The notes: generated by a model not told the origin, from the letters alone. A stretch of 64,000 nt of DNA from Actinomyces sp. oral taxon 171 str. F0337 (GCF_005696555.1 NZ_CP040005.1:1674001-1738000); one strand, 5' to 3'; shown: positions 1-9,869, counted from the first letter of the stretch. A program made the numbers and translations.

Positions 1-1
1 G

Positions 2-2533
2 CCGGAGCACCGCACTCCGGTGACCACCTACCGTCTCCAGCTGGGTGAGGACCTCACCTTCGCCGACGCCAAGGCCCTGGTCCCCTACCTGGCCGATCTG
101 GGAGTCACCGACCTCTACCTCTCCCCGATCCTCACCGCCGCGCCGGGATCCACCCACGGCTATGACGTCGTCGATCACCGCAGGGTCTCGGCCGTCATGG
201 GCGGACGGGAGCAGCTGGAGTCCCTGGCCGCCGAGGCCGACGCCCACGGGATGGGCGTCGTGGTGGACATCGTTCCCAACCACATGGCCGTGCCCACCCC
301 CGGCTGGCACAACCTGCCCCTGTGGTCGGTGCTGCGCGAGGGACCGGACTCCCCGTACGCCGCTTGGTTCGACCTCTCTCTGGACGAGCCCATCCTCATG
401 CCGGTCCTGGGCAAGCGCATCGGTGCTGTCCTGGCCGACGAGGAGCTCACCCTGGAGCAGATGGTGGTTCCGGGGCAGGAGGAGCTGGGCGAGCAGTGGG
501 TGCTGCGCTACTACGATCATGCCTTCCCCGTCGCCCAGGGCACCGAGTCGCTGCCGATGCACGTCCTCGTTGAGCGCCAGCACTACCGCCTGGCCTACTG
601 GAAAGTCGGTGACGAGGAGATCAACTACCGGCGGTTCTTCGACGTCGGCACCCTGGCCGCGATCCGGGTCGAGGAGCCCGACGTCTTCGCCGGAAGCCAC
701 GGCCTCATCCTCGAGCTCATGGGCGCCGGAGTCATCAGCGCCCTGCGGGTCGACCACCCCGACGGCCTGGCCGACCCCGGTGGCTACCTCACCCAGCTGG
801 CCGAGGCCACCAGCGGGGCGTGGATCGCCGCGGAGAAGATCCTGGCGCCCGACGAGTCCCTGCCCACCTCCTGGCCGGTGGCCGGAACCACCGGCTACGA
901 CGCCGCCTGGCGGATCGACCAGCTTCAGGTGGACCCTGCCGGCGCCGCCCGGCTGGGGGCACTCATGCAGGAGATCACGGGGGACGCACCCGTGGACTAT
1001 GACCGCATCGTCGAGGAGGCCAAGCGCGAGGTCATCGCCGGCTCACTGGCCGCGGAAGTCGACCGTCTGGCCCGCATCCTGGACTCCCTGACCTCACAGG
1101 ACGTGCGTCTGCGCGATCACACTCTGCGCGACCTGCGGGCCTGCGTCGTCGAGCTGCTCGTGGCCGCGGACCAGTACCGGGTCTATGTCGTTCCGGGTAC
1201 GCCTCCCGGCCCGGAGACGGCCGCGATCCTCCAGGCCGACGCTGAGCGGGCCCGTCAGCGCCTCGAACCGGACCAGGGAGAGACCCTCGACCTCGTGGTG
1301 GCCATCCTCCTGGGCGAGGCGGTCGGCTCCGAGGGCCTGTCGGAGTCCCCTGAGCGCGCCGAGGCCGTCATCCGTTTCCAGCAGGTGTGCGGGGCCGTCA
1401 CCGCCAAGGGCGTGGAGGACACGGCCTTCTACCGCTGGACCCATCTGACCAGTCTCACCGAGGTCGGCGGCAACCCGGCCGGCTTCGCGCTGAGTACCGA
1501 CGAGGCCCACGCCTGGGCCGACCGGGTCCAGAACACCTGGCCCGACACGATGATCACCTCCACCACCCACGACACCAAGCGCGGCGAGGACGTGCGCGCC
1601 CGCCTGGACGTGCTGGCCTCCTACGCCGAGGAGTGGAGCGACCTCATCCACCGTCTGCGCGCCATGACGGCGCAGTTCCGTCCCCTGGACCTTGACGGAC
1701 GCAGCGAGAACCTGCTGTGGCAGACCCTGTGGGGAACCTGGGCACCCGACAGCGACGACCCCATGACCCCCGAGCGGCTGAGCGCCTACCTCATCAAGGC
1801 CTCCCGGGAGCAGAAGACCTGGACCACCTGGACCGCCCCGGACCTGGCTCGCGAGCAGGCCCTGACCGACTACGCCACCCAGCTGCTCACCAGCGAGGAG
1901 GTCTCCGGCGAGCTCGAGGCCTTCGCGGCCCTGACGGCCAGGTCCGTACGCACCGCCATCCTGGCCGGCAAGGCGATGGCCCTGACCTGGATGGGCGTGA
2001 GCGACATCTATCAGGGCAGCGAGACCACCCGCACATCACTGGTCGACCCCGACAACCGCCGCGCGGTCAACTACACCGGACCCATGGGCCTCATCAACGC
2101 CCTGGAGCGCCTCGACTCCGGAGCCGCACCGCGCAGTCTCGATGAGGACAAGCTCTTTCTCACCTCACGCCTGACGCGCCTGCGCGCCGCCCGCCCCCAC
2201 ACCTTCGTCGGCCCCCGCTCGGGTTACCGAACGATCCCGGTGACCACCTCCTTCGCCTTCGCCTACACCCGCCTGCTCGACGAGCTCCCCGATGTCGTCG
2301 TCATCGTCAGACGCCTGTCCAGGCGGCTCGAGCAGCTGGGGGGATGGCGCGAGGAGAGCATCGTGCTGCCGGAGGGGACCTGGGAACACGTCCTGCGCCA
2401 CGGCACCGTGGAGGGAGGCAACCGGCCCCTGGCGGAGGTGGTCGGGGACGACCCCGTCGTCGTCCTGGCCAAGGTAGCCTCCCCGGATCGCGAGACCGAC
2501 TCCGCCTACTGCTCCGAGGAGACCGCCCGATGA
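2..2533 (+). CDS. treY: Malto-oligosyltrehalose synthase (5' end probably just outside the window)
   Basis: Isomerises the reducing-end alpha-1,4 bond of maltodextrins to the alpha,alpha-1,1 bond of trehalose (TreY/TreZ pathway, GH13, cytoplasm). The family start TYRLQL is at the very beginning. GH13 blocks follow: VVVDIVPNHMA, ALRVDHPDG with the nucleophile Asp, and AEKILAP with the acid Glu. The C-terminal DIYQGSE region is intact. The frame is open to position 2. A GTG at 20 could be the start, but it lacks a good ribosome-binding site and the codons before it are typical of the TreY N-terminus, so the true start is probably a few codons upstream. The stop overlaps the treZ start (ATGA), so the two genes are translationally coupled. 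Function confident, start uncertain. Confidence 0.95.
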   Translation, partial: PEHRTPVTTYRLQLGEDLTFADAKALVPYLADLGVTDLYLSPILTAAPGSTHGYDVVDHRRVSAVMGGREQLESLAAEADAHGMGVVVDIVPNHMAVPTPGWHNLPLWSVLREGPDSPYAAWFDLSLDEPILMPVLGKRIGAVLADEELTLEQMVVPGQEELGEQWVLRYYDHAFPVAQGTESLPMHVLVERQHYRLAYWKVGDEEINYRRFFDVGTLAAIRVEEPDVFAGSHGLILELMGAGVISALRVDHPDGLADPGGYLTQLAEATSGAWIAAEKILAPDESLPTSWPVAGTTGYDAAWRIDQLQVDPAGAARLGALMQEITGDAPVDYDRIVEEAKREVIAGSLAAEVDRLARILDSLTSQDVRLRDHTLRDLRACVVELLVAADQYRVYVVPGTPPGPETAAILQADAERARQRLEPDQGETLDLVVAILLGEAVGSEGLSESPERAEAVIRFQQVCGAVTAKGVEDTAFYRWTHLTSLTEVGGNPAGFALSTDEAHAWADRVQNTWPDTMITSTTHDTKRGEDVRARLDVLASYAEEWSDLIHRLRAMTAQFRPLDLDGRSENLLWQTLWGTWAPDSDDPMTPERLSAYLIKASREQKTWTTWTAPDLAREQALTDYATQLLTSEEVSGELEAFAALTARSVRTAILAGKAMALTWMGVSDIYQGSETTRTSLVDPDNRRAVNYTGPMGLINALERLDSGAAPRSLDEDKLFLTSRLTRLRAARPHTFVGPRSGYRTIPVTTSFAFAYTRLLDELPDVVVIVRRLSRRLEQLGGWREESIVLPEGTWEHVLRHGTVEGGNRPLAEVVGDDPVVVLAKVASPDRETDSAYCSEETAR

Positions 2534-4320
2534 GCCCGACGGAACCCCGGGCCTGGACCTCCCCGGCCCTCCCCGTAGGCCCCCGCGTGCCCGTGTGGGC
2601 CCCTGCGGCGAAGAGGGTCGAGCTGCACCTGCCCGGCGATGACCGGCTGGTCGACATGGTCCCGGCCCCGGACGGCTGGTGGACCGCCCCCTTCGACCTG
2701 GAGCCGGGCACCGACTACGCATTCCGTGTCGACGGCTCCCCCGACCGCCCAGACCCCCGAAGCGCACTGCAGCCCGACAGCGTCCACGGCCCCTCGCGAA
2801 CCGTGGACCCGACCGCCTGGCAGTGGACCGACCAGGACTGGACGGGCAAGGACCTGCTCGGCTCGGTCATCTACGAGCTCCACGTGGGCACCTTCACCCC
2901 CGAGGGCACCCTGGACGGCGCCATCTCCCGCCTGGGCCACCTGGCCGAGCTGGGCGTCGACATCGTCGAGCTCATGCCTCTGGCCGCCTTCCCCGGCAGA
3001 GCCGGATGGGGCTACGACGGAGTCGGCCTGTGGGCCGTCCATGAGGCCTACGGAGGCCCCGACGCCCTCATGCGCTTCGTCGACGCCGCCCACCACGCCG
3101 GTATCGGCGTGTGCCTCGACGTCGTGTACAACCACCTGGGCCCATCGGGCAACTACCTCAGTGTCTTCGGCCCCTACTTCACTCCCGCCCACCACACGCC
3201 GTGGGGCGAGGCTGTCAACTATGACCACGACGGCAGCCAACAGGTACGCGCCTTCGTCATCGACTCGGCCCTGCGCTGGCTGCGCGACTTCCACATCGAC
3301 GCCCTGCGTCTGGACGCCATCCACGAGATCAAGGACGACGCCGAGGCCGCCGACCCGCCTCAGACGCACGTCCTGGCCGAGCTCTCGGACGCCGTGACCG
3401 CCTTGTCCGCCGAGCTGGGCCGCCCCCTGAGCCTGGTGGCCGAGGCCGACCTCAACGACGTCGGGGTCATCACCCCCACCGACCAGGAGCCTCCGGCCAC
3501 AGCTCCCAGCCTGGGCATGACCGCTCAATGGGCCGACGACGTCCACCACGCCCTGCACGCACGGCTCACTGGGGAGGATCAGGGCTACTACGGAGACTTC
3601 GCCGAGCCCGGCGCGTGGGCCAAGGCCTACGGCGGAGCCTTCCTCCACAACGGCACCTGGTCCACCTTCCGCGGCAGGGTCTGGGGCGCCCCCGTGCCCG
3701 AGGGCACCGACCCCAGGCGCTTCGTCGTCTTCGGCTCCAACCACGACCAGATCGGCAACCGAGCCGTCGGAGACCGTCCCTCAGCCGGCCTCGATGATGC
3801 CGCCCTGGCCGCCACTGCCGCCCTGGTGCTCCTGTCCCCCTACACTCCCATGCTCTTCATGGGCGAGGAGTGGGGGACCCGCACCCCCTTCCAGTTCTTC
3901 ACCGACCACGAGGAGGAGGACCTGGCCCGCAGCGTCAGTAAGGGGCGCGTCCGGGAGTTCGCCGGCTTCGGTTGGGACGCCGACGATATTCCCGATCCCC
4001 AGGCCGCCGGAACCGTCGAAGCCTCACGCCTGGACTGGTCGGAGCTGGAGGAGGCCGATCACGCCCGCATGCTGGCCTGGTACCGGGCACTGACCGCCCT
4101 GCGCCGCGATCTGGCATGGTCCCAGCGCACCGCCTGGCCGCGAATCGATGAGATCGACGACGTTCTCACGGTGATCTATGAGGACATTGTCGTCGCCACC
4201 AACCTCTCCGGGCGGCAGCAGCCCGTTCCCGCTGTGACAGAGGTGCTTCTGTCCTGGGACCCGGTCCACTCCGACCTGACCTGTCTGCCTCCTGGTCAGA
4301 CGCTCGTCGCCCGACGCTGA
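2530..4320 (+). CDS. treZ: Malto-oligosyltrehalose trehalohydrolase
   Basis: Releases free trehalose from the maltooligosyl-trehalose made by TreY (GH13, cytoplasm). 596 aa, a usual length. An N-terminal beta-sandwich (PVWAPAAKRVELHL) precedes the GH13 barrel with CLDVVYNHLGPSG, ALRLDAIHEI (nucleophile Asp), LVAEADLND (acid Glu) and FGSNHDQIGNR. The frame is open further upstream, but the ATG at 2530 overlapping the treY stop is the family-consistent start. It is the last gene of the tre operon here; about 160 bp separate it from the next gene and contain no obvious terminator. Confidence 0.96.
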   Translation: MSPTEPRAWTSPALPVGPRVPVWAPAAKRVELHLPGDDRLVDMVPAPDGWWTAPFDLEPGTDYAFRVDGSPDRPDPRSALQPDSVHGPSRTVDPTAWQWTDQDWTGKDLLGSVIYELHVGTFTPEGTLDGAISRLGHLAELGVDIVELMPLAAFPGRAGWGYDGVGLWAVHEAYGGPDALMRFVDAAHHAGIGVCLDVVYNHLGPSGNYLSVFGPYFTPAHHTPWGEAVNYDHDGSQQVRAFVIDSALRWLRDFHIDALRLDAIHEIKDDAEAADPPQTHVLAELSDAVTALSAELGRPLSLVAEADLNDVGVITPTDQEPPATAPSLGMTAQWADDVHHALHARLTGEDQGYYGDFAEPGAWAKAYGGAFLHNGTWSTFRGRVWGAPVPEGTDPRRFVVFGSNHDQIGNRAVGDRPSAGLDDAALAATAALVLLSPYTPMLFMGEEWGTRTPFQFFTDHEEEDLARSVSKGRVREFAGFGWDADDIPDPQAAGTVEASRLDWSELEEADHARMLAWYRALTALRRDLAWSQRTAWPRIDEIDDVLTVIYEDIVVATNLSGRQQPVPAVTEVLLSWDPVHSDLTCLPPGQTLVARR

Positions 4321-4468
4321 CGAGCCACACCAGGAGCCAGTACCAGCCGGTCGCATGCCAGCGCACCGCAGACGAATGATGCACATCCGTTCAGAAAGGC
4401 AGGCTCCTCGTTGACACAATGCAACCATCTGTGCGGCGTGGCTTCATGTGCCCGCTGTGGTAGCGCAC

Positions 4469-4484
4469 TAGCGTGGCATCCGTG
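4469..4484 (+). promoter_or_regulatory. Leaderless promoter -10 for the DUF3000 gene
   Basis: TAGCGT at 4469-4474 lies 7 nt before the GTG at 4482. No purine-rich ribosome-binding site precedes that GTG. The arrangement matches eleven other genes in the window. Confidence 0.5.
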
Positions 4485-5078
4485 ACTGTCAACGGTAGGC
4501 CGCGCCAGAACGAGGTAGGTGCCATCCCCGAACGATTCGAGGAAGCGCTCCTGTCCCTTCGTGACGCTCCCCGCTCCCGAGGGCTCCTCATGGAGGAGGT
4601 GCCCGCCCCCAAGAAGCTGGCCCCCTACTCCGCCGCACTGAGCGCCGAGACCGTTGAGACAGTTGGAGCCACTCCCGTGGCCACCGGACGCTTCGTCGTC
4701 CTCCACGACCCCGACGGTCAGGAGGCGTGGGACGGAGACTTCCGTATCGTCGTCCAGGCGCGCGCCCGCATCGACGATGAGATCGGCATGGACCCCGTCT
4801 TCGAGTCCGCCGCCTGGAGCTGGCTCACCGACGGCCTTGAGGACTCCCGCGCCGGCTACCACTCGCTGGTAGGAACCGTCACCAAGGTCCTGTCCGAGAC
4901 CTTCGGTGGACTCACCCTCACCGACTCCTGCGCCCACGCCGAGATCCGAGCGTCCTGGTCCCCCACGAGCCCCCAGCTCGGCCCCCACCTCACTGCCTGG
5001 CACGAGCTGCTGCTGGTCGCCTCCGGCCACGAACCGGCCGCTGTCCACCCCCTGACTCTCGCCGGAGTCGGAAGGTGA
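4482..5078 (+). CDS. DUF3000 domain-containing protein
   Basis: Actinobacterial protein of unknown function, 198 aa, soluble, with no signal peptide or membrane segment. It has the family features: an N-terminal RFEEALLSLR helix, a central RFVVLHDPDGQEAWDG strand region and a C-terminal GPHLTAWHELLLVASG. The GTG at 4482 is preferred over an in-frame GTG at 4473 because a -10 element sits 7 nt upstream. The stop overlaps the next start (GTGA), coupling it to the RNase D-like gene. That pairing is conserved in actinobacteria (Rv2680-Rv2681 in M. tuberculosis, from memory) and suggests a role tied to RNA processing, but the function is not known. Confidence 0.85.
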   Translation: MTVNGRPRQNEVGAIPERFEEALLSLRDAPRSRGLLMEEVPAPKKLAPYSAALSAETVETVGATPVATGRFVVLHDPDGQEAWDGDFRIVVQARARIDDEIGMDPVFESAAWSWLTDGLEDSRAGYHSLVGTVTKVLSETFGGLTLTDSCAHAEIRASWSPTSPQLGPHLTAWHELLLVASGHEPAAVHPLTLAGVGR

Positions 5079-6424
5079 CGCCCCGTCGCACCGGCGCCCC
5101 CCGCCCAGCTGCATCCTCGGCCGTGCCCCGCCCAGCTGCATCCTCGGCCGTGCCCCGCCCAGCCGTCCCCCCCGGGACAACGGACCGTCCCATCAGCCCG
5201 GACAACATCATCGACTACCCCCGCCCCCAGGACGGGCTCCCCGAGATCACCGCCACCCCCACCCAGCTGAGCCGAGCCGCTCAGCTTTTGGCGGATGGCC
5301 AGGGCCCCGTCGCCGTTGACGCCGAACGGGCCTCCGGCTTCCGCTACGGACAGGACGCCTACCTCATCCAGCTCCGACGAGACGGCATCGGCACCCTTCT
5401 CGTCGACCCGGTGACCAGCGGCCCTCTGACCGAGCTGGCCACGGCCCTCGACGGACCCGAGTGGATCCTCCACGCCGCCGACCAGGACATCCCCTGCCTG
5501 ACTGCACTCGGGCTGAGAGCCGACTCCCTGTTCGACACCGAGCTGGCAGCCCGCCTCCTGGGGCGACAGCACGTCGGACTGGGCGCCGTCATCGAGGAGA
5601 CCCTGGGCCTGCGCCTGGCCAAGGACCACGCGGCAGCGGACTGGTCCACCAGGCCTCTGCCCGCCTCCTGGCTCACCTATGCCGCCCTCGACGTCGAGCT
5701 GCTCATCGACCTGCGCAACGCCCTGGCCACCGAGCTCAAAGCAGCCGGCAAGGACCAGTGGGCCGCCCAGGAGTTCGAGCACGTGCGCACCAAACCGGCC
5801 AAACCGGCCAAGGTCGACCCGTGGCGCAAGACCCCGCGAGCGGGAAGCTCTGTGCGCTCCCCCCGCTCACTGGCGATCCTGCGCGAGCTGTGGAACTCAA
5901 GGGAGCAGCTGGCCGCAGAGCTCGACCGCACTCCCTCCAAGGTCCTTCCCCACCAGGCTCTCGTCGCCGCCGCCGTTGCCCGACCCCGTTCACGACGCAA
6001 AATGAGTGCCCTCAAGGAGTTCTCCTCCCGGCAGGCGCGCCAGAACCAGGAACGCTGGTGGAGAGCCATCGAACGCGCCCTGGAGCTGCCCGACGACGAG
6101 CTTCCCCCCACACGCGCGCCGCTAGGGCCCGACGAGCTCCCCCACCCGCGCACATGGCAGCGCCACCACGCCGCGGCCGCCGACCGGCTCACCCACGTAC
6201 GCGGGGCGATCAGGCAGCGCGCCGAGGAGATCCGCGTACCCCAGGAGCTTCTCCTGACCCCGGGGTGCCAACGTCATCTGGCCTGGGACCTCGGCGAGGA
6301 GATCGAGGCCGGACGTACCCGCAGCGTCAGCGCTCAGGAGATCGGTGAGCGTCTGGCCGCCCTGGGAGCCAGGCCGTGGCAGATCGAGCAGGCCGCCCCT
6401 GCCCTTGTGACAGCCCTGAGCTGA
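5075..6424 (+). CDS. rnd: RNase D-like 3'-5' exoribonuclease with HRDC domain
   Basis: Predicted DEDD-family exonuclease acting on structured RNA 3' ends, 449 aa. Exo motif I is AVDAE (Asp82, Glu84), motif II is LHAADQDIPCL, and motif III is YAALDVELLIDL. The HRDC helical domain (about residues 265-345) begins near RSLAILRELW. The first 35 residues are a Pro/Ala-rich tail carrying a 9-residue repeat encoded by a perfect 27-bp tandem repeat. GTG at 5075 overlaps the DUF3000 stop. The gene ends just before a strong hairpin, and the convergent pfl cassette follows. Confidence 0.92.
   Translation: MTPRRTGAPRPAASSAVPRPAASSAVPRPAVPPGTTDRPISPDNIIDYPRPQDGLPEITATPTQLSRAAQLLADGQGPVAVDAERASGFRYGQDAYLIQLRRDGIGTLLVDPVTSGPLTELATALDGPEWILHAADQDIPCLTALGLRADSLFDTELAARLLGRQHVGLGAVIEETLGLRLAKDHAAADWSTRPLPASWLTYAALDVELLIDLRNALATELKAAGKDQWAAQEFEHVRTKPAKPAKVDPWRKTPRAGSSVRSPRSLAILRELWNSREQLAAELDRTPSKVLPHQALVAAAVARPRSRRKMSALKEFSSRQARQNQERWWRAIERALELPDDELPPTRAPLGPDELPHPRTWQRHHAAAADRLTHVRGAIRQRAEEIRVPQELLLTPGCQRHLAWDLGEEIEAGRTRSVSAQEIGERLAALGARPWQIEQAAPALVTALS
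5099..5163 (+). repeat. 27-bp tandem repeat, about 2.4 copies, in frame
   Basis: Two perfect 27-bp copies (5099-5125 and 5126-5152) and an 11-bp partial copy encode PRPAASSAV twice in the disordered N-terminus of the RNase D-like protein. Unit length is a multiple of three, so copy-number change keeps the frame. Confidence 0.9.
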
Positions 6425-6447
6425 ACAGCCACGAAGCGCAGGCAACA

Positions 6448-6479
6448 GTGCGCCGCCCACTGTGACGTGGACGGCGCAC
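6448..6479. terminator. Bidirectional hairpin between rnd and pflA
   Basis: Arms 6448-6460 and 6467-6479 pair over 13 positions with one mismatch around a 6-nt loop. It sits between convergent genes. There is no U-tract, as often in high-G+C bacteria. Confidence 0.6.
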
Positions 6480-6533
6480 GAGAGAAGAAGTCACCACGAG
6501 CTCGGCTCGAGAAACCCGCATCCTCCGGAAGCC

Positions 6534-7409
6534 TCAGTGAACCTCGAAACCGTAGGAACGAAAGATCGCACGAGTGGACTCCACCAGCTCCGGCTCCGGG
6601 GGTCGGGTGTCGCGAAGCTGATACGTCAGCCCCAGGGCGTCCCACTTGTCGGTGCCCATCTGGTGGAAGGGCAGCACCTCGACACGGCTGACCGAGCCCC
6701 AGCGCTCGATGATTCGGGCAACATGATGGACGTTCTCAGGATCGTCAGTAAGGTCCGGAACCAGCACGAATCGCGCCCAGATCTCGATTCCCTTGGCCGC
6801 CAGCCGGTCACCGAAGGTGATGGTCGGAGCCAGGGAGCGCCCCGTCACCTTCTTATAGGTCTCCTCGTCACCGCTCTTGATGTCGAGCAGGACCAGGTCG
6901 ATGTCATCGAGCATCTCGTCACTGGCATTGGCGCCCAGGAAACCTGAGGTGTCGATGCAGGTGTGGATACCCATTTTCTTGGCGCCGGCCAGGAGCTTGC
7001 CCGCGAAGGCCGGCTGCATGAGGACCTCACCGCCCGACAGCGTGATCCCGCCCTTGGACGCGCGGAACACGCCCCGGTAACGGCGCATGCGGCGGAGAAG
7101 CTCAGAGGTCTCCACAGGCTCCCCGTCCTTCATGAGGAAGGTGTCGGGATTGTGGCAGTACAGGCACCGCAGGGGGCATCCGTTGAGGAAGACCGTCATC
7201 CGGGTGCCGGGACCGTCCACCGCGGTCACGAGCTCCCAGGAGTGGATCGAGCCCAGTTCGCCGTCCCGCATCCTAGCCAGGCGCTCCGAGCGTTGAAGAT
7301 CCGTCAGCTCCTCGAGCCCTCCGATACCCGCCCCGCGCAAACGTGCGGCCGGGGCCAGGAAGTCCTGGTCCCGACCGCCGTCGCGCACGGTCGTCGTGGT
7401 CTGCGTCAT
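6534..7409 (-). CDS. pflA: Pyruvate formate-lyase activating enzyme (radical SAM)
   Basis: Uses S-adenosylmethionine and a 4Fe-4S cluster to place the glycyl radical on formate-lyase. The radical-SAM motif is CPLRCLYCHNP (CxxxCxxC), followed by the GGEV motif typical of activases. It is 291 aa against about 246 in E. coli; the extra length is an N-terminal segment before the conserved GSIHSWELV...DGPG. ATG at 7409. It is the last gene of a minus-strand cassette pflB, grcA-like, pflA, about 23 bp after the small radical-domain gene, so almost certainly co-transcribed. Confidence 0.95.
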   Translation of the reverse strand: MTQTTTTVRDGGRDQDFLAPAARLRGAGIGGLEELTDLQRSERLARMRDGELGSIHSWELVTAVDGPGTRMTVFLNGCPLRCLYCHNPDTFLMKDGEPVETSELLRRMRRYRGVFRASKGGITLSGGEVLMQPAFAGKLLAGAKKMGIHTCIDTSGFLGANASDEMLDDIDLVLLDIKSGDEETYKKVTGRSLAPTITFGDRLAAKGIEIWARFVLVPDLTDDPENVHHVARIIERWGSVSRVEVLPFHQMGTDKWDALGLTYQLRDTRPPEPELVESTRAIFRSYGFEVH

Positions 7410-7432
7410 GACCGCTCGCCGTGCTCCGGGGC

Positions 7433-7678
7433 TCAGGCCTGGGAGTGGAAGGTGCGGTGGAGGACGTCAAGCTGCTGCTCCCGGGTCAGCTTGACGAAGT
7501 TGACGGCGTAGCCGGAGACGCGAACCGTGAGGTTCGGGTAGTTCTCCGGGTGCTCCATCGCGTCCTCGAGGATGTTGCGGTCCAGGACGTTGATGTTGGC
7601 GTGGTACAGGCCCTTGACGCCGCCGTTGTCCTGACGCTGTGCCTTCATGGAGGCGAGGCGCTCTTCGTACGTGGCCAT
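7433..7678 (-). CDS. grcA: Stand-alone glycyl-radical domain (GrcA/YfiD-like), C-terminal part of a split formate-lyase
   Basis: 81 aa matching the last ~60 residues of a normal Pfl[24 protein letters not shown], with the radical glycine in RVSGYAV, then [14 protein letters not shown]. It has its own ATG and a ribosome-binding site (GAAAGGGG about 7 nt upstream), so it is a real gene and not a frameshift product. In E. coli the analogue GrcA (YfiD) is a spare part for damaged, full-length PflB. Here the neighbouring PflB has no such domain, so this protein should be an obligatory subunit (inference). The N-terminal ~20 residues ([17 protein letters not shown]) have no PflB counterpart and may be the docking helix. 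Confidence 0.9.
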   Translation of the reverse strand: MATYEERLASMKAQRQDNGGVKGLYHANINVLDRNILEDAMEHPENYPNLTVRVSGYAVNFVKLTREQQLDVLHRTFHSQA

Positions 7679-7754
7679 TTTGGCCCCTTTCTGAGGTGGT
7701 GTTATCGATGAGTGAGAAATTGCTGCGGTGTGATCAGCCGGGTGAGCGGCTCGA

Positions 7755-9869
7755 TCAGATCTCGGCGCAGTCGTCAGGGACGAAGCCTGCGTCGAGAATG
7801 CCCACGAGGTTGGCGACGCGCTCGTCGAGCGTGCGGCCCAGTCCCTGCGGGGTGATCGTGTTGGTCAGCGAGATGCCGTCGAGGGCGTCGTTGTAGTCGA
7901 GCTTGCCGACACTGAGCATCGAGGCGACCATGCCGTGAGTGTCCATCCCGTTCTCCGGGTTGGCCCCGGGTGAGAAGGGGGTGCCCTTCTGGTGCCCCGA
8001 GGGGAAGGAGCCGGTCGCCTTGCCGTAGACCACGTTGGAGGTGATCGTCAGCACCGACTGCGTCGGGATGGCGTCCCGGTAGAAGGGCTGGGCCTTGATC
8101 TTGGACATGATCGTGTGGACCACCGTGGCCGCGATGTCGTCAGCGCGGTCGTCGTCGTTGCCGTAGATCGGGAAGTCACCCTCGGTGACGTAGTCGACCA
8201 CCAGGCCGGTCTCGTCGCGAACCGGCGTGACCTTGGCGTACTTGATGGCAGCCAACGAGTCGGCCACGATCGAAAGTCCGGCGATGCCGCAGCCCATGGT
8301 GCGCACGATGTCGGAGTCGTGCAGCGCCATCTCGATGGACTCGTAGGCGTAGCGGTCGTGGCAGTAGTGGATGATGTTGAGGGCCTCGACGTAGGTGGCC
8401 ACCACCCAGTCGAGCATCTTCTCGTACTTGTCCCAGACATCGTCGAAGTCGAGCGGACCGTCACCCTCGACACCGGGCAGACCGGTGACGACCTGCTTAC
8501 CGGTCATCTCGTCGCGGCCACCGTTGATGGCGTAGAGCAGGGCCTTGGCGGAGTTGACGCGAGCACCGAAGAACTGCATCTGCTTCCCCACGCGCATCGG
8601 GGACACGCAGCAGGCGATCGCGGCGTCGTCACCCCAGTGCTCGCGGATCTGCTCGTCGGCCTCGTACTGGATGGACGAGGTCGTGATCGAGATGAGGGCA
8701 CAGAAGTCCTTGTAGCCCTGCGGCAGGTTCTCGTCCCAGAAGATCGTGATGTTAGGCTCCGGGGCCGGACCGAGGTTGCGCAGGGTCTGCAGCAGACGGA
8801 AGGAGGTCTTGGTGACCAGGGCACGACCGTCCTCACCGAAGCCCGCGTCGGACCAGGTGGCCCAGTAGGGGTCGCCGGAGAAGATCTGGTCGTAGTCGAT
8901 GGTGCGCAGGAAGCGGGTGATGCGAAGCTTCATGACGATGTTGTCGATGAGCTCCTGGGCGCGGGTCTCGTCGATGACCCCGTTGCGCAGGTCCCGCTCG
9001 AAGTAGATGTCCAGGAAGCCGGAGAGTCGGCCGATGCTCATCGCAGCACCGTCCTGGGACTTCACGGAAGCCAGGTAGGCGAAGTAGGTCCACTGGACCG
9101 CCTCGTGGGCGTTCTTGGCCGGGCCGGAGATGTCGTAGCCGTAGGAGGCGGCCATGACCTTGAGCTTCTTGAGCGCCTTGATCTGCTCGGAGTGCTCCTC
9201 GCGGTAACGGGCCCAGTGCTCGGAGAAGGGCTTGTCCGCCACGGCGTCCTTGGCCTTCTGCTTCTCCTCGATGAGGAAGTCGACGCCGTAGAGCGCCACA
9301 CGGCGGTAGTCACCAATGATGCGGCCGCGGCCGTAGGCGTCGGGCAGCCCGGTGATGATGTGGCTCGAGCGCGCCGCACGGATGCGCGGGGTGTAGATGT
9401 CGAAGACCGCGTCGTTGTGGGTCTTGCGGTAGCGGGTGAAGATCTTCTTGACCTCGGGGTCGACCTCCTTGCCCGCCTCCTTGATGGCGGTCTCCACCAT
9501 GCGCCAGCCACCGTTGGGCATCATGGCGCGACGTAGCGGGGAGTCCGTCTGCAGACCAACGATGACGTCATCGTCCTCGCTGATGTAACCGGCAGGGAAC
9601 GCGTCAATGTCGGCGGGGATATGGGTGTCAACGTCGAGGATGCGGACCTTGCGCTCCTCGGAGAGGTAGTTCTTCTCCAGGGTGTCCCACAGACGCAGGG
9701 TCTTGTCCGTGGCGTCGGCGAGGAACGAGGCGTCGCCGTCGTAGGGGGTGTAGTTGCGCTGAATGAAGTCGCGGACGTCAATGTCCTCGGTCCACGGTCC
9801 GGTAACGAAACCCTCCCAGGCGTCATTGCCGCTCGCCGTGGTGGCAGATGTTGTGACCTCAGTGGTCAT
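7755..9869 (-). CDS. pflB: Formate C-acetyltransferase, large part, lacking the glycyl-radical domain
   Basis: Converts pyruvate and CoA to acetyl-CoA and formate under anaerobiosis. 704 aa against about 760 in E. coli. The catalytic Cys pair is present (ACCVSP, Cys420-Cys421). The protein stops after [15 protein letters not shown], exactly where the E. coli enzyme continues into the C-terminal domain with Gly734. That domain is encoded separately 76 bp downstream. The start is ATG 9869, preceded by GAGGAGGG; an in-frame extension to 10001 reads through a non-conserved leader and is rejected. A small hairpin in the 76-bp gap could tune the subunit ratio. Confidence 0.95.
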   Translation of the reverse strand: MTTEVTTSATTASGNDAWEGFVTGPWTEDIDVRDFIQRNYTPYDGDASFLADATDKTLRLWDTLEKNYLSEERKVRILDVDTHIPADIDAFPAGYISEDDDVIVGLQTDSPLRRAMMPNGGWRMVETAIKEAGKEVDPEVKKIFTRYRKTHNDAVFDIYTPRIRAARSSHIITGLPDAYGRGRIIGDYRRVALYGVDFLIEEKQKAKDAVADKPFSEHWARYREEHSEQIKALKKLKVMAASYGYDISGPAKNAHEAVQWTYFAYLASVKSQDGAAMSIGRLSGFLDIYFERDLRNGVIDETRAQELIDNIVMKLRITRFLRTIDYDQIFSGDPYWATWSDAGFGEDGRALVTKTSFRLLQTLRNLGPAPEPNITIFWDENLPQGYKDFCALISITTSSIQYEADEQIREHWGDDAAIACCVSPMRVGKQMQFFGARVNSAKALLYAINGGRDEMTGKQVVTGLPGVEGDGPLDFDDVWDKYEKMLDWVVATYVEALNIIHYCHDRYAYESIEMALHDSDIVRTMGCGIAGLSIVADSLAAIKYAKVTPVRDETGLVVDYVTEGDFPIYGNDDDRADDIAATVVHTIMSKIKAQPFYRDAIPTQSVLTITSNVVYGKATGSFPSGHQKGTPFSPGANPENGMDTHGMVASMLSVGKLDYNDALDGISLTNTITPQGLGRTLDERVANLVGILDAGFVPDDCAEI

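Noticed and set aside
7433..7754. Frameshift separating PflB from its C-terminal domain
   Set aside because: The small gene has its own start, ribosome-binding site and a non-homologous N-terminus, and 76 bp with no PflB-like coding lies between, so it is a true split.
7992..9536. Plus-strand frame of 514 codons over pflB
   Set aside because: Antisense to a clear formate-lyase; a typical high-G+C shadow frame.
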